DNA of 64,000 nucleotides from Methylobacter sp. (GTDB taxonomy: Bacteria > Pseudomonadota > Gammaproteobacteria > Methylococcales > Methylomonadaceae), in assembly GCA_028716975.1 (NCBI GenBank), contig JAQUOU010000015.1, positions 17,573 to 81,572 on the forward strand. Direction: 5' to 3'. A program made the translations under genes and the position numbers. Positions within the stretch are counted from its first letter, which is position 1. Every line of letters begins with the position of its first letter. The notes below the pieces were generated by a model. That model saw nothing but the letters and a program-made list of their open reading frames with translations, did no database searches and was not told the origin of the DNA. Positions 1-9,871 of the stretch are shown in pieces.

Positions 1-224
1 TTTGTTTTGATACCGTGCCACAGTTGCAATAGACCCGCCCCGAGCAGGAAGCCGCCATAAATAAGCATACTAGCCAAGGTCACATAAAAGGCCATGCCCA
101 TGCCAAGCGTGCCGAGCACAACCATTAATATGCCCAGCGCCAATAGCCAACCCCATTGCCGGGGCAGTTCCTCTAATAATGTTTCCGTTCGAAAATTTTC
201 ATTATAAGTTTCATTAGTTTTCAT
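1..224 (-). CDS. HdeD-like (DUF308) membrane protein, partial
   Basis: This reading frame starts at an ATG at 224 behind a clear AGGAG ribosome site and runs off the left edge of the window, so only about 74 N-terminal residues are seen. After a polar head rich in Asn, Glu and Thr it has a hydrophobic helix (roughly residues 30-50) and the start of a second, with many Gly, Leu and Met residues, ending near LWHGIKT. This pattern is typical of the HdeD/DUF308 family of multi-pass inner-membrane proteins linked to acid and heat tolerance. Its neighbour is a YfdX gene, and HdeD and YfdX co-occur in known stress-tolerance islands. The family call is inferred from a fragment plus context. Confidence 0.7.
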   Translation of the reverse strand, partial: MKTNETYNENFRTETLLEELPRQWGWLLALGILMVVLGTLGMGMAFYVTLASMLIYGGFLLGAGLLQLWHGIKT

Positions 225-330
225 AAAATTATCTCCTATAAAAGGTTACGTTTAGTTCAAGCTCCCATGACACGCACTGAAGCAAGACTTAATGCGCTGT
301 TAACAGTACCGCCATTTTTAAAAGCACCTT

Positions 331-1245
331 TCACTTGATCACAGTGCGTTTAATATCGGATAAGGACTGCTTAATTTTGTCAAAGAAGCCATGCCCGGAT
401 TTTCCACCTTTTGTTCTTTTGTCGATCTCATCGATCTGAGCAGCTATATTTTTATGAATTTTTTTATCTCCATAACCTAAAGCCTTTGCCAGATCGAGCT
501 GAGTTCTGGCATCTGCTATGAAGGTAGTCAGTTCTTTGCTTTCCTTGTCAGTACGCTTTCTGTTCTCCGCCAGGGCCTCCGCTTTTTTCAATAGAAGCTC
601 AGCGCGCATAATAGGAAGCGGAAAGATATACTCTTCAACAACAAGCGTATTTAGGGCCACTTCCAAAGCGGCTTTGGCTTTTTCTAGTTTGCCTTGATCA
701 ATAAGGGGGATAATCGCTTTGATAGCCGCAGGATAAGTAGCTAACGGAATGGAAGTGACTTGGACTGTAATTTGGCTCATCAAGCCGGAAAGCATAGTGC
801 GGGCTTGCTGCACCTTACCCTCTTCCAAATAATCTTCGGCTTCCTTGACGGCTTTTTTAATCGCATCTTCCGACGCATAAAGATCACTGGTTACTACGCT
901 TACCCTCAGCGGAGCAAGGGTCAGTTGCGGCTCGCGCGACAGAATAACTTCAAGCTTGCCAGTGACCCTTTCCAGAGCCGCAACAGCGTCATCGGTTTTT
1001 TTCTCTTCCAACGCCAGCAGCGCTTTATACGTCTCATCAATAGCCGAAACCGCCTCGCTGATAATCTTCCTGCGCTTTTCACTGATCTTGCCTTGCGCCT
1101 CCGCCGTCACCTCTGGCTGTACAGACTGGATATTCTCCGCTGGTTCCTCTACCTTCTTATTTCTAGCGAAAACAGCAGAATTCAGAACAAGAAGAGAAAT
1201 CGTTAATAGGATACTGGTGAGTTGAAGGCCATTTTTTTTGTTCAT
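331..1245 (-). CDS. YfdX family periplasmic stress protein
   Basis: The protein has 304 residues with a signal peptide (hydrophobic stretch about residues 9-26, cleavage expected after Val-Phe-Ala). The rest is mostly helical, with the repeated Ala/Leu/Lys pattern of YfdX proteins, including the stretch LDLAKALGYGDK near residues 250-262. YfdX proteins are small periplasmic or secreted proteins linked to acid, heat and envelope stress; the molecular function is not settled. The gene lies between an HdeD-like gene downstream and dnaK upstream on the same strand. About 150 bp separate it from dnaK, and a GTTGATAC motif sits 53 bp before its start, so it may have its own promoter. Confidence 0.8.
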   Translation of the reverse strand: MNKKNGLQLTSILLTISLLVLNSAVFARNKKVEEPAENIQSVQPEVTAEAQGKISEKRRKIISEAVSAIDETYKALLALEEKKTDDAVAALERVTGKLEVILSREPQLTLAPLRVSVVTSDLYASEDAIKKAVKEAEDYLEEGKVQQARTMLSGLMSQITVQVTSIPLATYPAAIKAIIPLIDQGKLEKAKAALEVALNTLVVEEYIFPLPIMRAELLLKKAEALAENRKRTDKESKELTTFIADARTQLDLAKALGYGDKKIHKNIAAQIDEIDKRTKGGKSGHGFFDKIKQSLSDIKRTVIK

Positions 1246-1297
1246 TATGTTCTCCTATTCGTTAGTTAATTAAAACAAACCTTTAAAAAATGCTGAA

Positions 1298-1305
1298 GTA
1301 TCAAC
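1298..1305 (-). promoter_or_regulatory. GTTGATAC motif upstream of yfdX
   Basis: An octamer reading GTTGATAC on the minus strand lies 53 bp before the yfdX start codon. The same octamer in the same orientation lies before dnaK (3490-3497) and before the first hsp20 gene (4582-4589). A shared regulatory role, as an operator or a -35-like element, is inferred from position only. Confidence 0.4.
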
Positions 1306-1397
1306 TTTTCCCCCTGTTGAATCTTTAAATATCTATTACTGTAATTGCTTTTAATTCAACGCGGTCAATCCGCCTGGCCATTTCCACGCCGACTCTG

Positions 1398-3305
1398 TTA
1401 GTGCTTAGTCACATCCTCGAACTCGGCATCAACAACGGTCTCCTCACTACCGGAAGCCGCTTCCGCGCTCGACGCCTTCTCTTCGGGTTGCTGCGCATAC
1501 AGTCTTTCAGCCATTTTTGCCGAAGCTTTACTCACGTCTTTGCTTCTTTCTTCAATGCCAGATTTATCATCGCTCTTTATCGCCTCTTCAAGAGCCTTGA
1601 TCGCAGACTCGATAGCTTCTTTTTCGCCGGCTTCCAGTTTAGCGCCAAGCTCCTCCATTGATTTTCGCGTGGCATGGACAAGCGCATCGGCCTGGTTGCG
1701 CGCATGCACCAGTTCATGAAAGCGCTTGTCTTCCTCGGCATGGGCTTCGGCATCCTTAATCATACGCTTCACCTCAGCCTCGGATAGTCCGCTTGAAGCT
1801 TTGATCACAATGGACTGCTGTTTGCCTGTAGCCTTATCTTTTGCCGAAACATTGAGTATGCCATTAGCATCGATATCAAAGGTGACTTCAATCTGCGGGG
1901 TGCCGCGGGGCCCAGGCGGAATGCCCGCCAGGTTAAATTGCCCTAGCGATTTATTGTCGGCGGCTCGTTCCCGCTCGCCTTGCAGCACATGAACGGTAAC
2001 GGCGGACTGGTTATCGTCGGCAGTAGAAAAGACCTCAGTCGCCCTGGTTGGAATCGTGGTGTTTTTTTCAATAAGCTTGGTCATGACGCCGCCCAGGGTT
2101 TCAATGCCCAGTGACAAAGGCGTGACATCAAGCAGCAGCACATCCTTAACTTCACCGGACAGCACGGCAGCCTGGATCGCTGCTCCAATAGCTACCGCCT
2201 CATCAGGATTGACGTCCTTACGTGGCTCCTTGCCGAAAAAAGACCGTACTTGTTCCTGCACCTTGGGCATGCGTGTCTGACCGCCCACCAGAATGACCTC
2301 ATCAATGTCGGAAATTTTCATTCCCGCATCTTTCAATGCGATCTTGCAGGGTTCGATAGTGCGCTTTATCAAATCCTCCACCAATGCCTCGAACTTGGCG
2401 CGCGTCAGCTTGACGTTAAGATGTTTCGGCCCGCTTCGATCTGCTGTGATATAGGGAAGATTCACATCGGTTTGCTGACTGGATGAAAGCTCGATTTTGG
2501 CCTTTTCGGCGGCTTCTTTCAGACGTTGCATAGCCAGCGGGTCGCCGCGCAAATCCATGCCGTGTTCTTTCTTGAATTCATCAGCAAGGAAATCCATCAG
2601 GCGCTTGTCGAAATCTTCGCCGCCCAGAAACGTATCGCCATTCGTGGAGTGCACCTCGAACTGGTGCTCCCCTTCCATTTCGGCTATTTCAATAATCGAT
2701 ATATCAAAGGTGCCGCCGCCCAGGTCATAGACAGCCAACTTTTGATCGCCGCGTTTTTTGTCCATGCCGTAAGCCAGGGCGGCGGCGGTGGGTTCATTAA
2801 TAATACGTTTGACGTCTAACCCTGCAATTCGGCCTGCATCTTTGGTGGCCTGACGCTGCGAGTCATTAAAATAGGCAGGGACAGTAATGACTGCCGAGGT
2901 AACGGCTTCACCTAAATACTCTTCAGCAGTTTGCTTCATCTTCTTCAATACAGTGGCCGAAATCTCAGGCGGCGCCATTTTTTTTCCGTTTACCTCCACC
3001 CATGCATCGCCGTTTTCCGCCTTGATAATCTTATACGGCACCATGTCGATATCGCGTTTAACCACGGGGTCATCATAGCGCCGCCCGATAAGACGCTTGA
3101 TAGCGAATAGGGTATTGTGGGGATTGGTGACAGCCTGGCGCTTGGCAGTTTGTCCCACCAGCACCTCACCTTCTTTGGTGAAAGCCACAATGGAAGGCGT
3201 CGTCCGTCCGCCTTCGCTGTTTTCAATGACTCTGGGGGCATCCCCTTCCATTATTGCCACACAGGAGTTAGTAGTTCCCAGGTCAATTCCAATGGTTTTG
3301 CTCAT
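1398..3305 (-). CDS. dnaK: Hsp70 chaperone DnaK
   Basis: The gene encodes a full-length 635-residue Hsp70. The N-terminus has the nucleotide-binding signature [13 protein letters not shown], followed by the phosphate-2 motif [11 protein letters not shown] and the adenosine motif [11 protein letters not shown]. The linker [19 protein letters not shown] leads to the substrate-binding domain, and the C-terminus ends in acidic residues (EFEDVTKH). DnaK binds exposed hydrophobic peptides and releases them in an ATP cycle, normally with DnaJ and GrpE. Neither partner is adjacent here: the neighbours are YfdX and two Hsp20 genes. That suggests a second, stress-island dnaK rather than the usual grpE-dnaK-dnaJ locus, which cannot be checked within this window. 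Confidence 0.97.
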   Translation of the reverse strand: MSKTIGIDLGTTNSCVAIMEGDAPRVIENSEGGRTTPSIVAFTKEGEVLVGQTAKRQAVTNPHNTLFAIKRLIGRRYDDPVVKRDIDMVPYKIIKAENGDAWVEVNGKKMAPPEISATVLKKMKQTAEEYLGEAVTSAVITVPAYFNDSQRQATKDAGRIAGLDVKRIINEPTAAALAYGMDKKRGDQKLAVYDLGGGTFDISIIEIAEMEGEHQFEVHSTNGDTFLGGEDFDKRLMDFLADEFKKEHGMDLRGDPLAMQRLKEAAEKAKIELSSSQQTDVNLPYITADRSGPKHLNVKLTRAKFEALVEDLIKRTIEPCKIALKDAGMKISDIDEVILVGGQTRMPKVQEQVRSFFGKEPRKDVNPDEAVAIGAAIQAAVLSGEVKDVLLLDVTPLSLGIETLGGVMTKLIEKNTTIPTRATEVFSTADDNQSAVTVHVLQGERERAADNKSLGQFNLAGIPPGPRGTPQIEVTFDIDANGILNVSAKDKATGKQQSIVIKASSGLSEAEVKRMIKDAEAHAEEDKRFHELVHARNQADALVHATRKSMEELGAKLEAGEKEAIESAIKALEEAIKSDDKSGIEERSKDVSKASAKMAERLYAQQPEEKASSAEAASGSEETVVDAEFEDVTKH

Positions 3306-3628
3306 AATCTTATCCTCTTACGTTAATAACTTAATGCTAACTAAAGTAAAAACTCCAGAAGAGCCAAATGCTTGAATATTGGACTGGTGTATTTAACAGT
3401 GACCTCTGGCGACTGGACAATTACCGTTAGCAGTTTTATTGCAAAGGATTTGACAGCGCTTTTGAAAAAATTCTCCTGAAAATTTAAGGGTATCAACGGA
3501 TGACTCTGTAAATCACCCTGCAATTTGAATGAACTGATCGCTTTTTTCTTAAATTATCTTGAAAACGTTGATACCCTTGAGCAATAAAAACTGCAAAATT
3601 ATCCGGTACTTTGGCTAACCGGGCTCGG
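3306..3628. promoter_or_regulatory. dnaK upstream region with inverted repeat
   Basis: This 323-bp stretch has no convincing gene. It contains a perfect 13-bp inverted repeat, AAGGGTATCAACG at 3486-3498 and its reverse complement at 3566-3578, separated by 67 bp. Each arm contains the GTTGATAC octamer, so the two copies face opposite ways. The region lies between the end of the hsp20 operon and dnaK, and presumably holds the dnaK promoter. No standard heat-shock sigma-32 promoter was recognised with confidence. Confidence 0.5.
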
Positions 3629-4030
3629 TCAGCTGGCTTTAATTTCGATTTTGCGGGGCTGCAATTCGGCCCGTTTCGGCACTTTCAGGGTTAAAACTCC
3701 ATCCTTCATTTGAGCCTCAATCTTATCCACTTCCAATTCGCTGCTCAGGCTGAAGCTGCGCTGGAAACGAGTGCCACGCACGTCCGCATACAATGATTCC
3801 ATGCCGTCGGGCATATCAATGACCATCTGTCCTTCAATGGTCAACGTGTTTTTATCAACCTGAATATTGAGCCGGTCGCGGGAAACGCCGGGCAAATCCG
3901 CCAGCAGGGTAATGCCTGTTCCATCCTCGTAAACATCTACCGGCGGGCGCAAAAACACTTCGCGGTCTGACTGGCTCTGCACATTTGGTGATTCTGATTT
4001 CCTGGCTTCTGTTAATTGACTCTCACTCAT
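3629..4030 (-). CDS. Hsp20/alpha-crystallin small heat-shock protein
   Basis: This 133-residue protein has the alpha-crystallin domain over about residues 28-125. It contains the loop LADLPGVSRDRLNIQVDKNTLTIEG and the C-terminal strand with DGVLTLKVPKRAELQPRKIEI. Small heat-shock proteins bind unfolding proteins without ATP and hand them to DnaK. The gene follows a second hsp20 by 36 bp and is probably cotranscribed with it. The two proteins differ clearly in sequence (this one is closer to the short PRKIEI-ending type), so they are not a recent tandem copy. Confidence 0.93.
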   Translation of the reverse strand: MSESQLTEARKSESPNVQSQSDREVFLRPPVDVYEDGTGITLLADLPGVSRDRLNIQVDKNTLTIEGQMVIDMPDGMESLYADVRGTRFQRSFSLSSELEVDKIEAQMKDGVLTLKVPKRAELQPRKIEIKAS

Positions 4031-4066
4031 GACGCCTTCTCCTTACGATAATTATTTAACTCATTT

Positions 4067-4507
4067 TTATTTAACTTCAATCTGACGAGGTTTAACCGCT
4101 TCTCGCCGCTGGACGATGATATGCAGGATGCCATCGCGATAATTGGCTTCAACCTTTTCGGAATCTATATCCTCAGGTAAGCTCAACACTCGCCGAAACT
4201 CGCCATTGAATCGTTCGCTCAGGTAATAACTGGCATTATCCTGCCTTTGCAACTCTCGTTTGCCCGAAAATGTCAGCAGGTTTTGCTGCAATTGAATATC
4301 CAGACTTTGTGGATCCAATCCCGCGGCAAAAATATAGACATCCACGCGCTCTGCGGAAGCACCCACATTTGTAGCCGGATAGCTGCCGGCCGCTACGGCA
4401 CGAATACTGGAAGAGCTTGGCCATGTTCCAAACAAGCTGTCCATTTGACGACGCATGCGCTCAAACTGGTCGCTTAAATCACTTTCTAAATAGGTCTGAA
4501 AGAACAT
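4067..4507 (-). CDS. Hsp20/alpha-crystallin small heat-shock protein
   Basis: The protein has 146 residues when started at the ATG at 4507, which has an excellent AAGGAGG ribosome site. A longer frame to 4552 would add 15 unlikely residues. It starts MFFQTYLESDLSDQFERMRRQMDSLFG, the amphipathic N-terminal arm of class A Hsp20 proteins. The crystallin domain (about residues 45-140) ends with DGILHIIVQRREAVKPRQIEVK. It is the first gene of a two-gene chaperone unit. A GTTGATAC motif is 75 bp upstream. Confidence 0.93.
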   Translation of the reverse strand: MFFQTYLESDLSDQFERMRRQMDSLFGTWPSSSSIRAVAAGSYPATNVGASAERVDVYIFAAGLDPQSLDIQLQQNLLTFSGKRELQRQDNASYYLSERFNGEFRRVLSLPEDIDSEKVEANYRDGILHIIVQRREAVKPRQIEVK

Positions 4508-4959
4508 AAAAATTACCTCCTTTTGGTTAAGAAAATCATGCCGATACACCACCGATGCATGCTTTTAGCATAATTCAAGGTGTATCAACTATAGTTTAAT
4601 AGCAGAATTTATGCCACATCATAAGTTATTGTATTTAAAAGCATGTATTTTGCAGAGCCATCTAACATTCCGGTCATTCCGGCCGAATTGACAGTGACTA
4701 TCCGGCCAAATTGGCCGCGGATTATAGGCACATACTGGGACAAGTTATTGCGCGTTATGTTATTGCGCTATGTATAGGCTGTTCTGAATAGCGGGAATCG
4801 AGCGAGAATTATTATTGAAAGGGAAGTAAGCTAATCTGTCGAATCAAGTGGAAAGTTTTAGTCGCGAATTTGTGAATGGATCAACTATAGCGACTAAAGC
4901 TTCTATTTACCGCATCGGCAGCAATCTAAACGATCAATTTATCCTGATTAATAACCCGG
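4508..4959. promoter_or_regulatory. hsp20 upstream region
   Basis: No gene is supported in these 452 bp between hsp20 and the end of hemB. Near hsp20 there is GTTGATAC (minus strand, 4582-4589) inside the longer string CTATAGTTGATAC. A related string, CTATAGTTGAT followed by C, lies around 4876-4890. Around 4672-4725 the sequence is rich in CCGG and GGCC palindromes, including GGCCAAATTGGCC, and a direct repeat GTTATTGCGC occurs twice around 4743-4770. Their role is unknown. Confidence 0.4.
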
Positions 4960-5976
<1,017 letters not shown>

Positions 5977-6133
5977 TTATGGGTCTGGAAGTATTAGAAT
6001 CTCTCCCTAAGCCATTCTTACTGGTTAGCCCATTGCGAGCAGTGGCTTATTCGAGAGATTTATTATATCAGGGAATGCATGTCACTTGTATTTGAAATGA
6101 AATCATTCGTCAGTTTAAATTTTAGAGGGTTTT

Positions 6134-6769
6134 ATGAAAGCTAGACAATTTACAGTACTTGGACTATTTGCAGTATTACTCGGTTTGATGTCCGCCACTC
6201 AAGTAACAGCGGCTGATTTGCTGCCTCCGCAACAGGCCATACAAACTGCTTCCAACCAATTACAGACAAAATTACAGGAGAAATCCTTTACCAAGGATTT
6301 TGCCCAAATTACCCAATTTGTTAAGCAAGTAATTTATCCGCATACCGACTTCGATAGAATTGCAGCATTAGTGCTGGGGAAACTATGGAAAACAGCATCT
6401 CCGCAGGAACGGGAGCGTTTTAAAGAAGAGTTCCAGACTCTGCTGGTAAGAACTTATTCCAGGGCATTTGTGGAATTCAAGGATTGGTCGATTCGCTATT
6501 TGCCGCTTGAGATGGAAACCGGTGCGACAAAAGTCGTTGTAAAGACAGAAGTTTTACAACCGGGAATACAGCCTGTCAGTGTAAATTACCGAATGCTGCT
6601 AAGTGACGGCCAATGGAAAGCCTACGATATTTTGATTGAAGGGGTCAGTCTGGTTACTAATTATCGCACCACTTTTAGCAACGAAGTTAAAACCAAGGGT
6701 TCATTAAATGCTGTTATTGATGGTTTGGCTAGACGTAATGCCGAAGCACTTGCAGCAAAAAATTCATAA
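6134..6769 (+). CDS. MlaC/Ttg2D family lipid-binding periplasmic protein
   Basis: The protein has 211 residues with a signal peptide ending near Val-Thr-Ala-Ala (about residue 27). The MlaC domain includes IYPHTDFDRIAALVLGKLWKTASPQERERFKEEFQTLLVRTY and ends with a lipid-pocket strand (GQWKAYDILIEGVSLVTNYRTTF). MlaC proteins carry phospholipids between the outer-membrane MlaA complex and the inner-membrane MlaFEDB transporter. This copy is solitary, with none of mlaBDEF beside it. A second MlaC-like gene is at 10866. A GAGGG ribosome site precedes the start. Confidence 0.88.
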   Translation: MKARQFTVLGLFAVLLGLMSATQVTAADLLPPQQAIQTASNQLQTKLQEKSFTKDFAQITQFVKQVIYPHTDFDRIAALVLGKLWKTASPQERERFKEEFQTLLVRTYSRAFVEFKDWSIRYLPLEMETGATKVVVKTEVLQPGIQPVSVNYRMLLSDGQWKAYDILIEGVSLVTNYRTTFSNEVKTKGSLNAVIDGLARRNAEALAAKNS

Positions 6770-6780
6770 TTATTAAAAAA

Positions 6781-6815
6781 TAACTAACCCAGCCCATAAA
6801 TGGCAGGGTTAGTTA
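6781..6815. terminator. Hairpin terminator after the MlaC-like gene
   Basis: A perfect 10-bp stem (TAACTAACCC with GGGTTAGTTA) encloses a 15-nt loop that itself has CCAT/ATGG pairing. The run of A residues on its left gives a T-tract on the minus strand, while downstream on the plus strand is only moderately T-rich. It separates the mlaC-like gene from cmoB. Confidence 0.6.
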
Positions 6816-6937
6816 CTGTGCTGTGCAAATTTTAGTCCTACTGACTTCACATTCATTACCTCCCTTTTCTCTCAATTCGAATGCTGTAATCCCGTCACTA
6901 GAGGATATATGATTCAATCAATAATCAAGGGCCTGAA

Positions 6938-7912
6938 ATGATTGATTATCAACCGTTATATGAGTCACTGCTCAATGCAAAAGCGGATGCCTGGACAAAG
7001 ATTTTGCCGCAACAACTGGCCACTGCATTTAATTGCACCAAACATGGCAATTTAGCCGGATGGCAAACGCTAGTCGATAACCTGCCGGAATTGACGCCAA
7101 CGCTTCGTTTAGCGGATGCTGATACGGTGCAGATTGGCGGCACGAAAAACGTATCCGATGAAGCAAGAGCGCTACTGGAAAATCAACTTAAAGCCTTACA
7201 TCCCTGGCGCAAAGGTCCGTATGATCTATTTGGCATTAAAATTAATACCGAATGGCGTTCAGACTGGAAATGGAACCGCCTGAAAAACTATATTGCGCCG
7301 CTTAAACATCGGCTGGTATTGGATGTAGGCTGCGGCAATGGCTATCACTGCTGGCGTATGCTGGGAGCCCATGCAAAAATGGTGGTTGGCATTGATCCGC
7401 TTTTGCTCAATGTGCTGCAATTTCAGATGATAAGAAAACTGTATGGAGAAGCACCTGTTTATGTTTTGCCGCTGGGCATGGAACAGCTACCTCATGGCTT
7501 GAAAGCCTTTGATACGGTATTTTCCATGGGCGTGCTTTATCATCGGCGCTCGCCTATTGACCATCTGCTGGAATTAAGAGATTGTCTTCAGCCCGGCGGC
7601 GAATTAATACTGGAAACCCTTGTCATTGACGGCGGGCCAGGTAAAGTATTATTACCTGAAGAACGCTATGCCAATATGCGTAATGTCTGGTTTCTGCCCA
7701 GCTGTGAAACCTTGTTCAGTTGGTTAAAACGCTGCGGCTTTATAAATATCAGGCTGGTCGATGTTACGACAACCAGTATTGATGAACAACGAACTACGGA
7801 ATGGATGACTTTTCATTCACTGAAAGACTTTCTTGATGCAAAAAATCCACAGCTTACCTGTGAGGGCCTGCCAGCTCCAAAACGGGCTATTATTATTGCA
7901 AATTCAGATTAA
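6938..7912 (+). CDS. cmoB: tRNA uridine-34 carboxymethyltransferase CmoB
   Basis: CmoB transfers a carboxymethyl group from carboxy-SAM to 5-hydroxyuridine at tRNA position 34, making the cmo5U wobble base. The 324-residue length is standard. The SAM-binding motif LDVGCGNGYHCWRMLG lies near residues 127-142. Other family landmarks are the PYDLFGIKINTEWRSDWKWNR segment before it and FSMGVLYHRRSPIDHL after it. Its usual partner CmoA, which makes carboxy-SAM, is not in the window. Confidence 0.96.
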   Translation: MIDYQPLYESLLNAKADAWTKILPQQLATAFNCTKHGNLAGWQTLVDNLPELTPTLRLADADTVQIGGTKNVSDEARALLENQLKALHPWRKGPYDLFGIKINTEWRSDWKWNRLKNYIAPLKHRLVLDVGCGNGYHCWRMLGAHAKMVVGIDPLLLNVLQFQMIRKLYGEAPVYVLPLGMEQLPHGLKAFDTVFSMGVLYHRRSPIDHLLELRDCLQPGGELILETLVIDGGPGKVLLPEERYANMRNVWFLPSCETLFSWLKRCGFINIRLVDVTTTSIDEQRTTEWMTFHSLKDFLDAKNPQLTCEGLPAPKRAIIIANSD

Positions 7913-8041
7913 ATGCCCATTGTGAATGAACATGCAACATAACCGGCTTATATTGAGTACATCTACTTTCCATTTTCGCAGTCCAATATCATATAATTAA
8001 GCTACTTAATCCGTACTTAATACTTTAAACATTTTTATCAT

Positions 8042-8275
8042 ATGTCAAAAAAGAAAAGCGCGACTTTATTTGAAGACTCGCTCAAGGAACTTGAACAATT
8101 GGTTAACCAACTCGAACAGGGAGATATTTCGCTGGAAGAGTCATTAAAGTCTTTTGAACGCGGCGTTACTCTTACCCGAATATGTCAAAAAGCCTTGCAA
8201 GAGGCGGAACAGAAAGTTCAGATTTTAATTGAAAAAAACGGCACTCAGACCCTGGAGCCTTTTACCGATGAGTAA
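8042..8275 (+). CDS. xseB: Exodeoxyribonuclease VII small subunit
   Basis: This 77-residue acidic protein has the family core [35 protein letters not shown]. Several XseB subunits coat XseA to form the nuclease that degrades single-stranded DNA. It overlaps the next gene, ispA, by 8 bases (ATGAGTAA), the common gammaproteobacterial xseB-ispA arrangement that implies translational coupling. Confidence 0.95.
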   Translation: MSKKKSATLFEDSLKELEQLVNQLEQGDISLEESLKSFERGVTLTRICQKALQEAEQKVQILIEKNGTQTLEPFTDE

Positions 8276-9164
8276 TGCATTAAAAGAATACCTTGATTTT
8301 TGTCAAAACCGTGTAGAAAAGGCTTTAGAGGCTCGTCTTCCCAATGAAAATTTATTACCGAAAAGACTTCATCAGGCGATGCGCTACAGCGTGCTGGATG
8401 GCGGCAAACGAATGCGCCCTCTGCTGACTTATTGCGCCGGTAAAACCTTGGGTATTGCACCGGAATCACTGGATGGCCCGGCTTGCGCTGTTGAGTTTAT
8501 CCATGTCTATTCCTTGATTCATGATGATCTTCCCGCTATGGATGATGATGATCTTAGACGCGGAAAAGCAACCTGTCACGTGGCTTTTGATGAAGCGACC
8601 GCTATTTTGACCGGTGATGCGTTACAGGCACTGGCTTTTGAAATACTGGCAAATGATCCGAGCATGACGGCATCCGCTGAAAGCCGCCTGAAAATGATCA
8701 CAGTATTAGCAAAGGCTAGCGGCTCTCAAGGCATGGTTGGCGGCCAAGCTATAGATCTGGACTCGGTAGGGACTCAATTAACTCTGCCTGAATTGGAAAA
8801 CATGCACATTCATAAGACCGGCGCATTAATTCGCACCAGCGTTAATATGGCCACGCTGGCAAAAGCAGATATAGATCCGGCTATTGCTACAAAACTTGAT
8901 AATTATGCTAAATGCATAGGTTTATCCTTTCAGGTTCAGGATGACATTCTTGACGAAGAAAGCGATACAGCCACTTTAGGTAAAACCCAGGGCAAGGACA
9001 AAGACAATAACAAGCCTACCTATCCCGCGCTATTAGGTCTGTCAGGAGCCAAACAAAAAGCACGGGAGCTTCATGAGAAGGCAATGGACAACCTGGGCAT
9101 TTTTGGCCCGGAAGCAGATCTATTGCGCGATTTATCGCTTTATATAATTCAGCGAGATCACTGA
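8268..9164 (+). CDS. ispA: Farnesyl diphosphate synthase (polyprenyl synthetase)
   Basis: IspA condenses isopentenyl diphosphate with dimethylallyl and geranyl diphosphate to farnesyl diphosphate. Started at the ATG at 8268 it has 298 residues; an upstream in-frame start at 8229 would lie inside xseB and is less likely. The first Asp-rich motif is [15 protein letters not shown] (about residues 82-96) and the second is FQVQDDILD (about residues 222-230). The product feeds the squalene and hopene genes nearby and ubiquinone and cell-wall lipid synthesis. In many relatives dxs follows directly; here dxs is about 12 kb away at the end of the hopanoid run. Confidence 0.96.
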   Translation: MSNALKEYLDFCQNRVEKALEARLPNENLLPKRLHQAMRYSVLDGGKRMRPLLTYCAGKTLGIAPESLDGPACAVEFIHVYSLIHDDLPAMDDDDLRRGKATCHVAFDEATAILTGDALQALAFEILANDPSMTASAESRLKMITVLAKASGSQGMVGGQAIDLDSVGTQLTLPELENMHIHKTGALIRTSVNMATLAKADIDPAIATKLDNYAKCIGLSFQVQDDILDEESDTATLGKTQGKDKDNNKPTYPALLGLSGAKQKARELHEKAMDNLGIFGPEADLLRDLSLYIIQRDH

Positions 9165-9306
9165 TTAATCCTGGATTGTTACTCGAGTCGAAATGTTCAG
9201 GCCAGAATCTTCTTTCAGCACCGGGCATGCGAACGAGTGAATCCAACGCTGGTGAACAAATAGTTAATAATTAAAACCTTGAACGTTAATTAAACATACC
9301 TGGACA

Positions 9307-9822
9307 ATGGACAGACTAAAAAACAAAATCCGAGACATTCCTGACTTCCCCAAACTCGGCATAATCTTTAAAGATATCACCCCGCTGGTGAAAGACCCGG
9401 CTGCATTACGATATGCTGTTCATCAATTGCTAAAGCCTTTCCTCGACAGAAATATTACAGCGATTGCAGGTATGGAAGCGCGCGGTTTTATTTTCGGCTC
9501 ATTAGTCGCATGGGAGTTAGGGCTTCCTTTTATACCGCTGAGGAAACCGGGCAAATTACCCTACGATGTGCAAAGTGTTTCTTATAACCTTGAATACGGC
9601 TCCGCTGCTCTCGAAGCGCATATCGATGCTTTTGAAACGACTGATCACGTTTTATTAATTGATGATCTATTGGCTTCCGGGGGGACAGCCAAAGCAAGTT
9701 GCGAATTAGTTGAAAAGCTGGGAGCAAAAGTAGTAGCCTGTGCTTTTATAGTAGAACTTGACTTTTTGAAGGGACGCGAAAAACTTAAGGATTACGAAGT
9801 ATATTCTTTATTGCATTTTTAA
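9307..9822 (+). CDS. apt: Adenine phosphoribosyltransferase
   Basis: Apt converts adenine and PRPP to AMP. The 171-residue protein has the start IPDFPKLGIIFKDITPL, the GMEARGFIFG loop and the PRPP-binding motif VLLIDDLLASGGTA near residues 116-129. There may be a pathway link: HpnG in the nearby hopanoid operon is thought to release adenine from adenosylhopane, which Apt could salvage. That link is inference from proximity. Confidence 0.96.
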   Translation: MDRLKNKIRDIPDFPKLGIIFKDITPLVKDPAALRYAVHQLLKPFLDRNITAIAGMEARGFIFGSLVAWELGLPFIPLRKPGKLPYDVQSVSYNLEYGSAALEAHIDAFETTDHVLLIDDLLASGGTAKASCELVEKLGAKVVACAFIVELDFLKGREKLKDYEVYSLLHF

Positions 9823-9823
9823 T

Positions 9824-9860
9824 AGAGACGCGAATATATCCGCGTCTCTTTGTATTTCCT
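9824..9860 (+). terminator. Rho-independent terminator after apt
   Basis: A perfect 9-bp stem (AGAGACGCG / CGCGTCTCT) with an 8-nt loop is followed by a T-rich stretch. It lies 2 bp after the apt stop codon and before the convergent mlaA gene. Confidence 0.85.
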
Positions 9861-9871
9861 TACGTTTTATT

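Noticed and set aside
1726..1992. Plus-strand frames opposite dnaK
   Set aside because: They mirror the third-position bias of dnaK and have no start signals.
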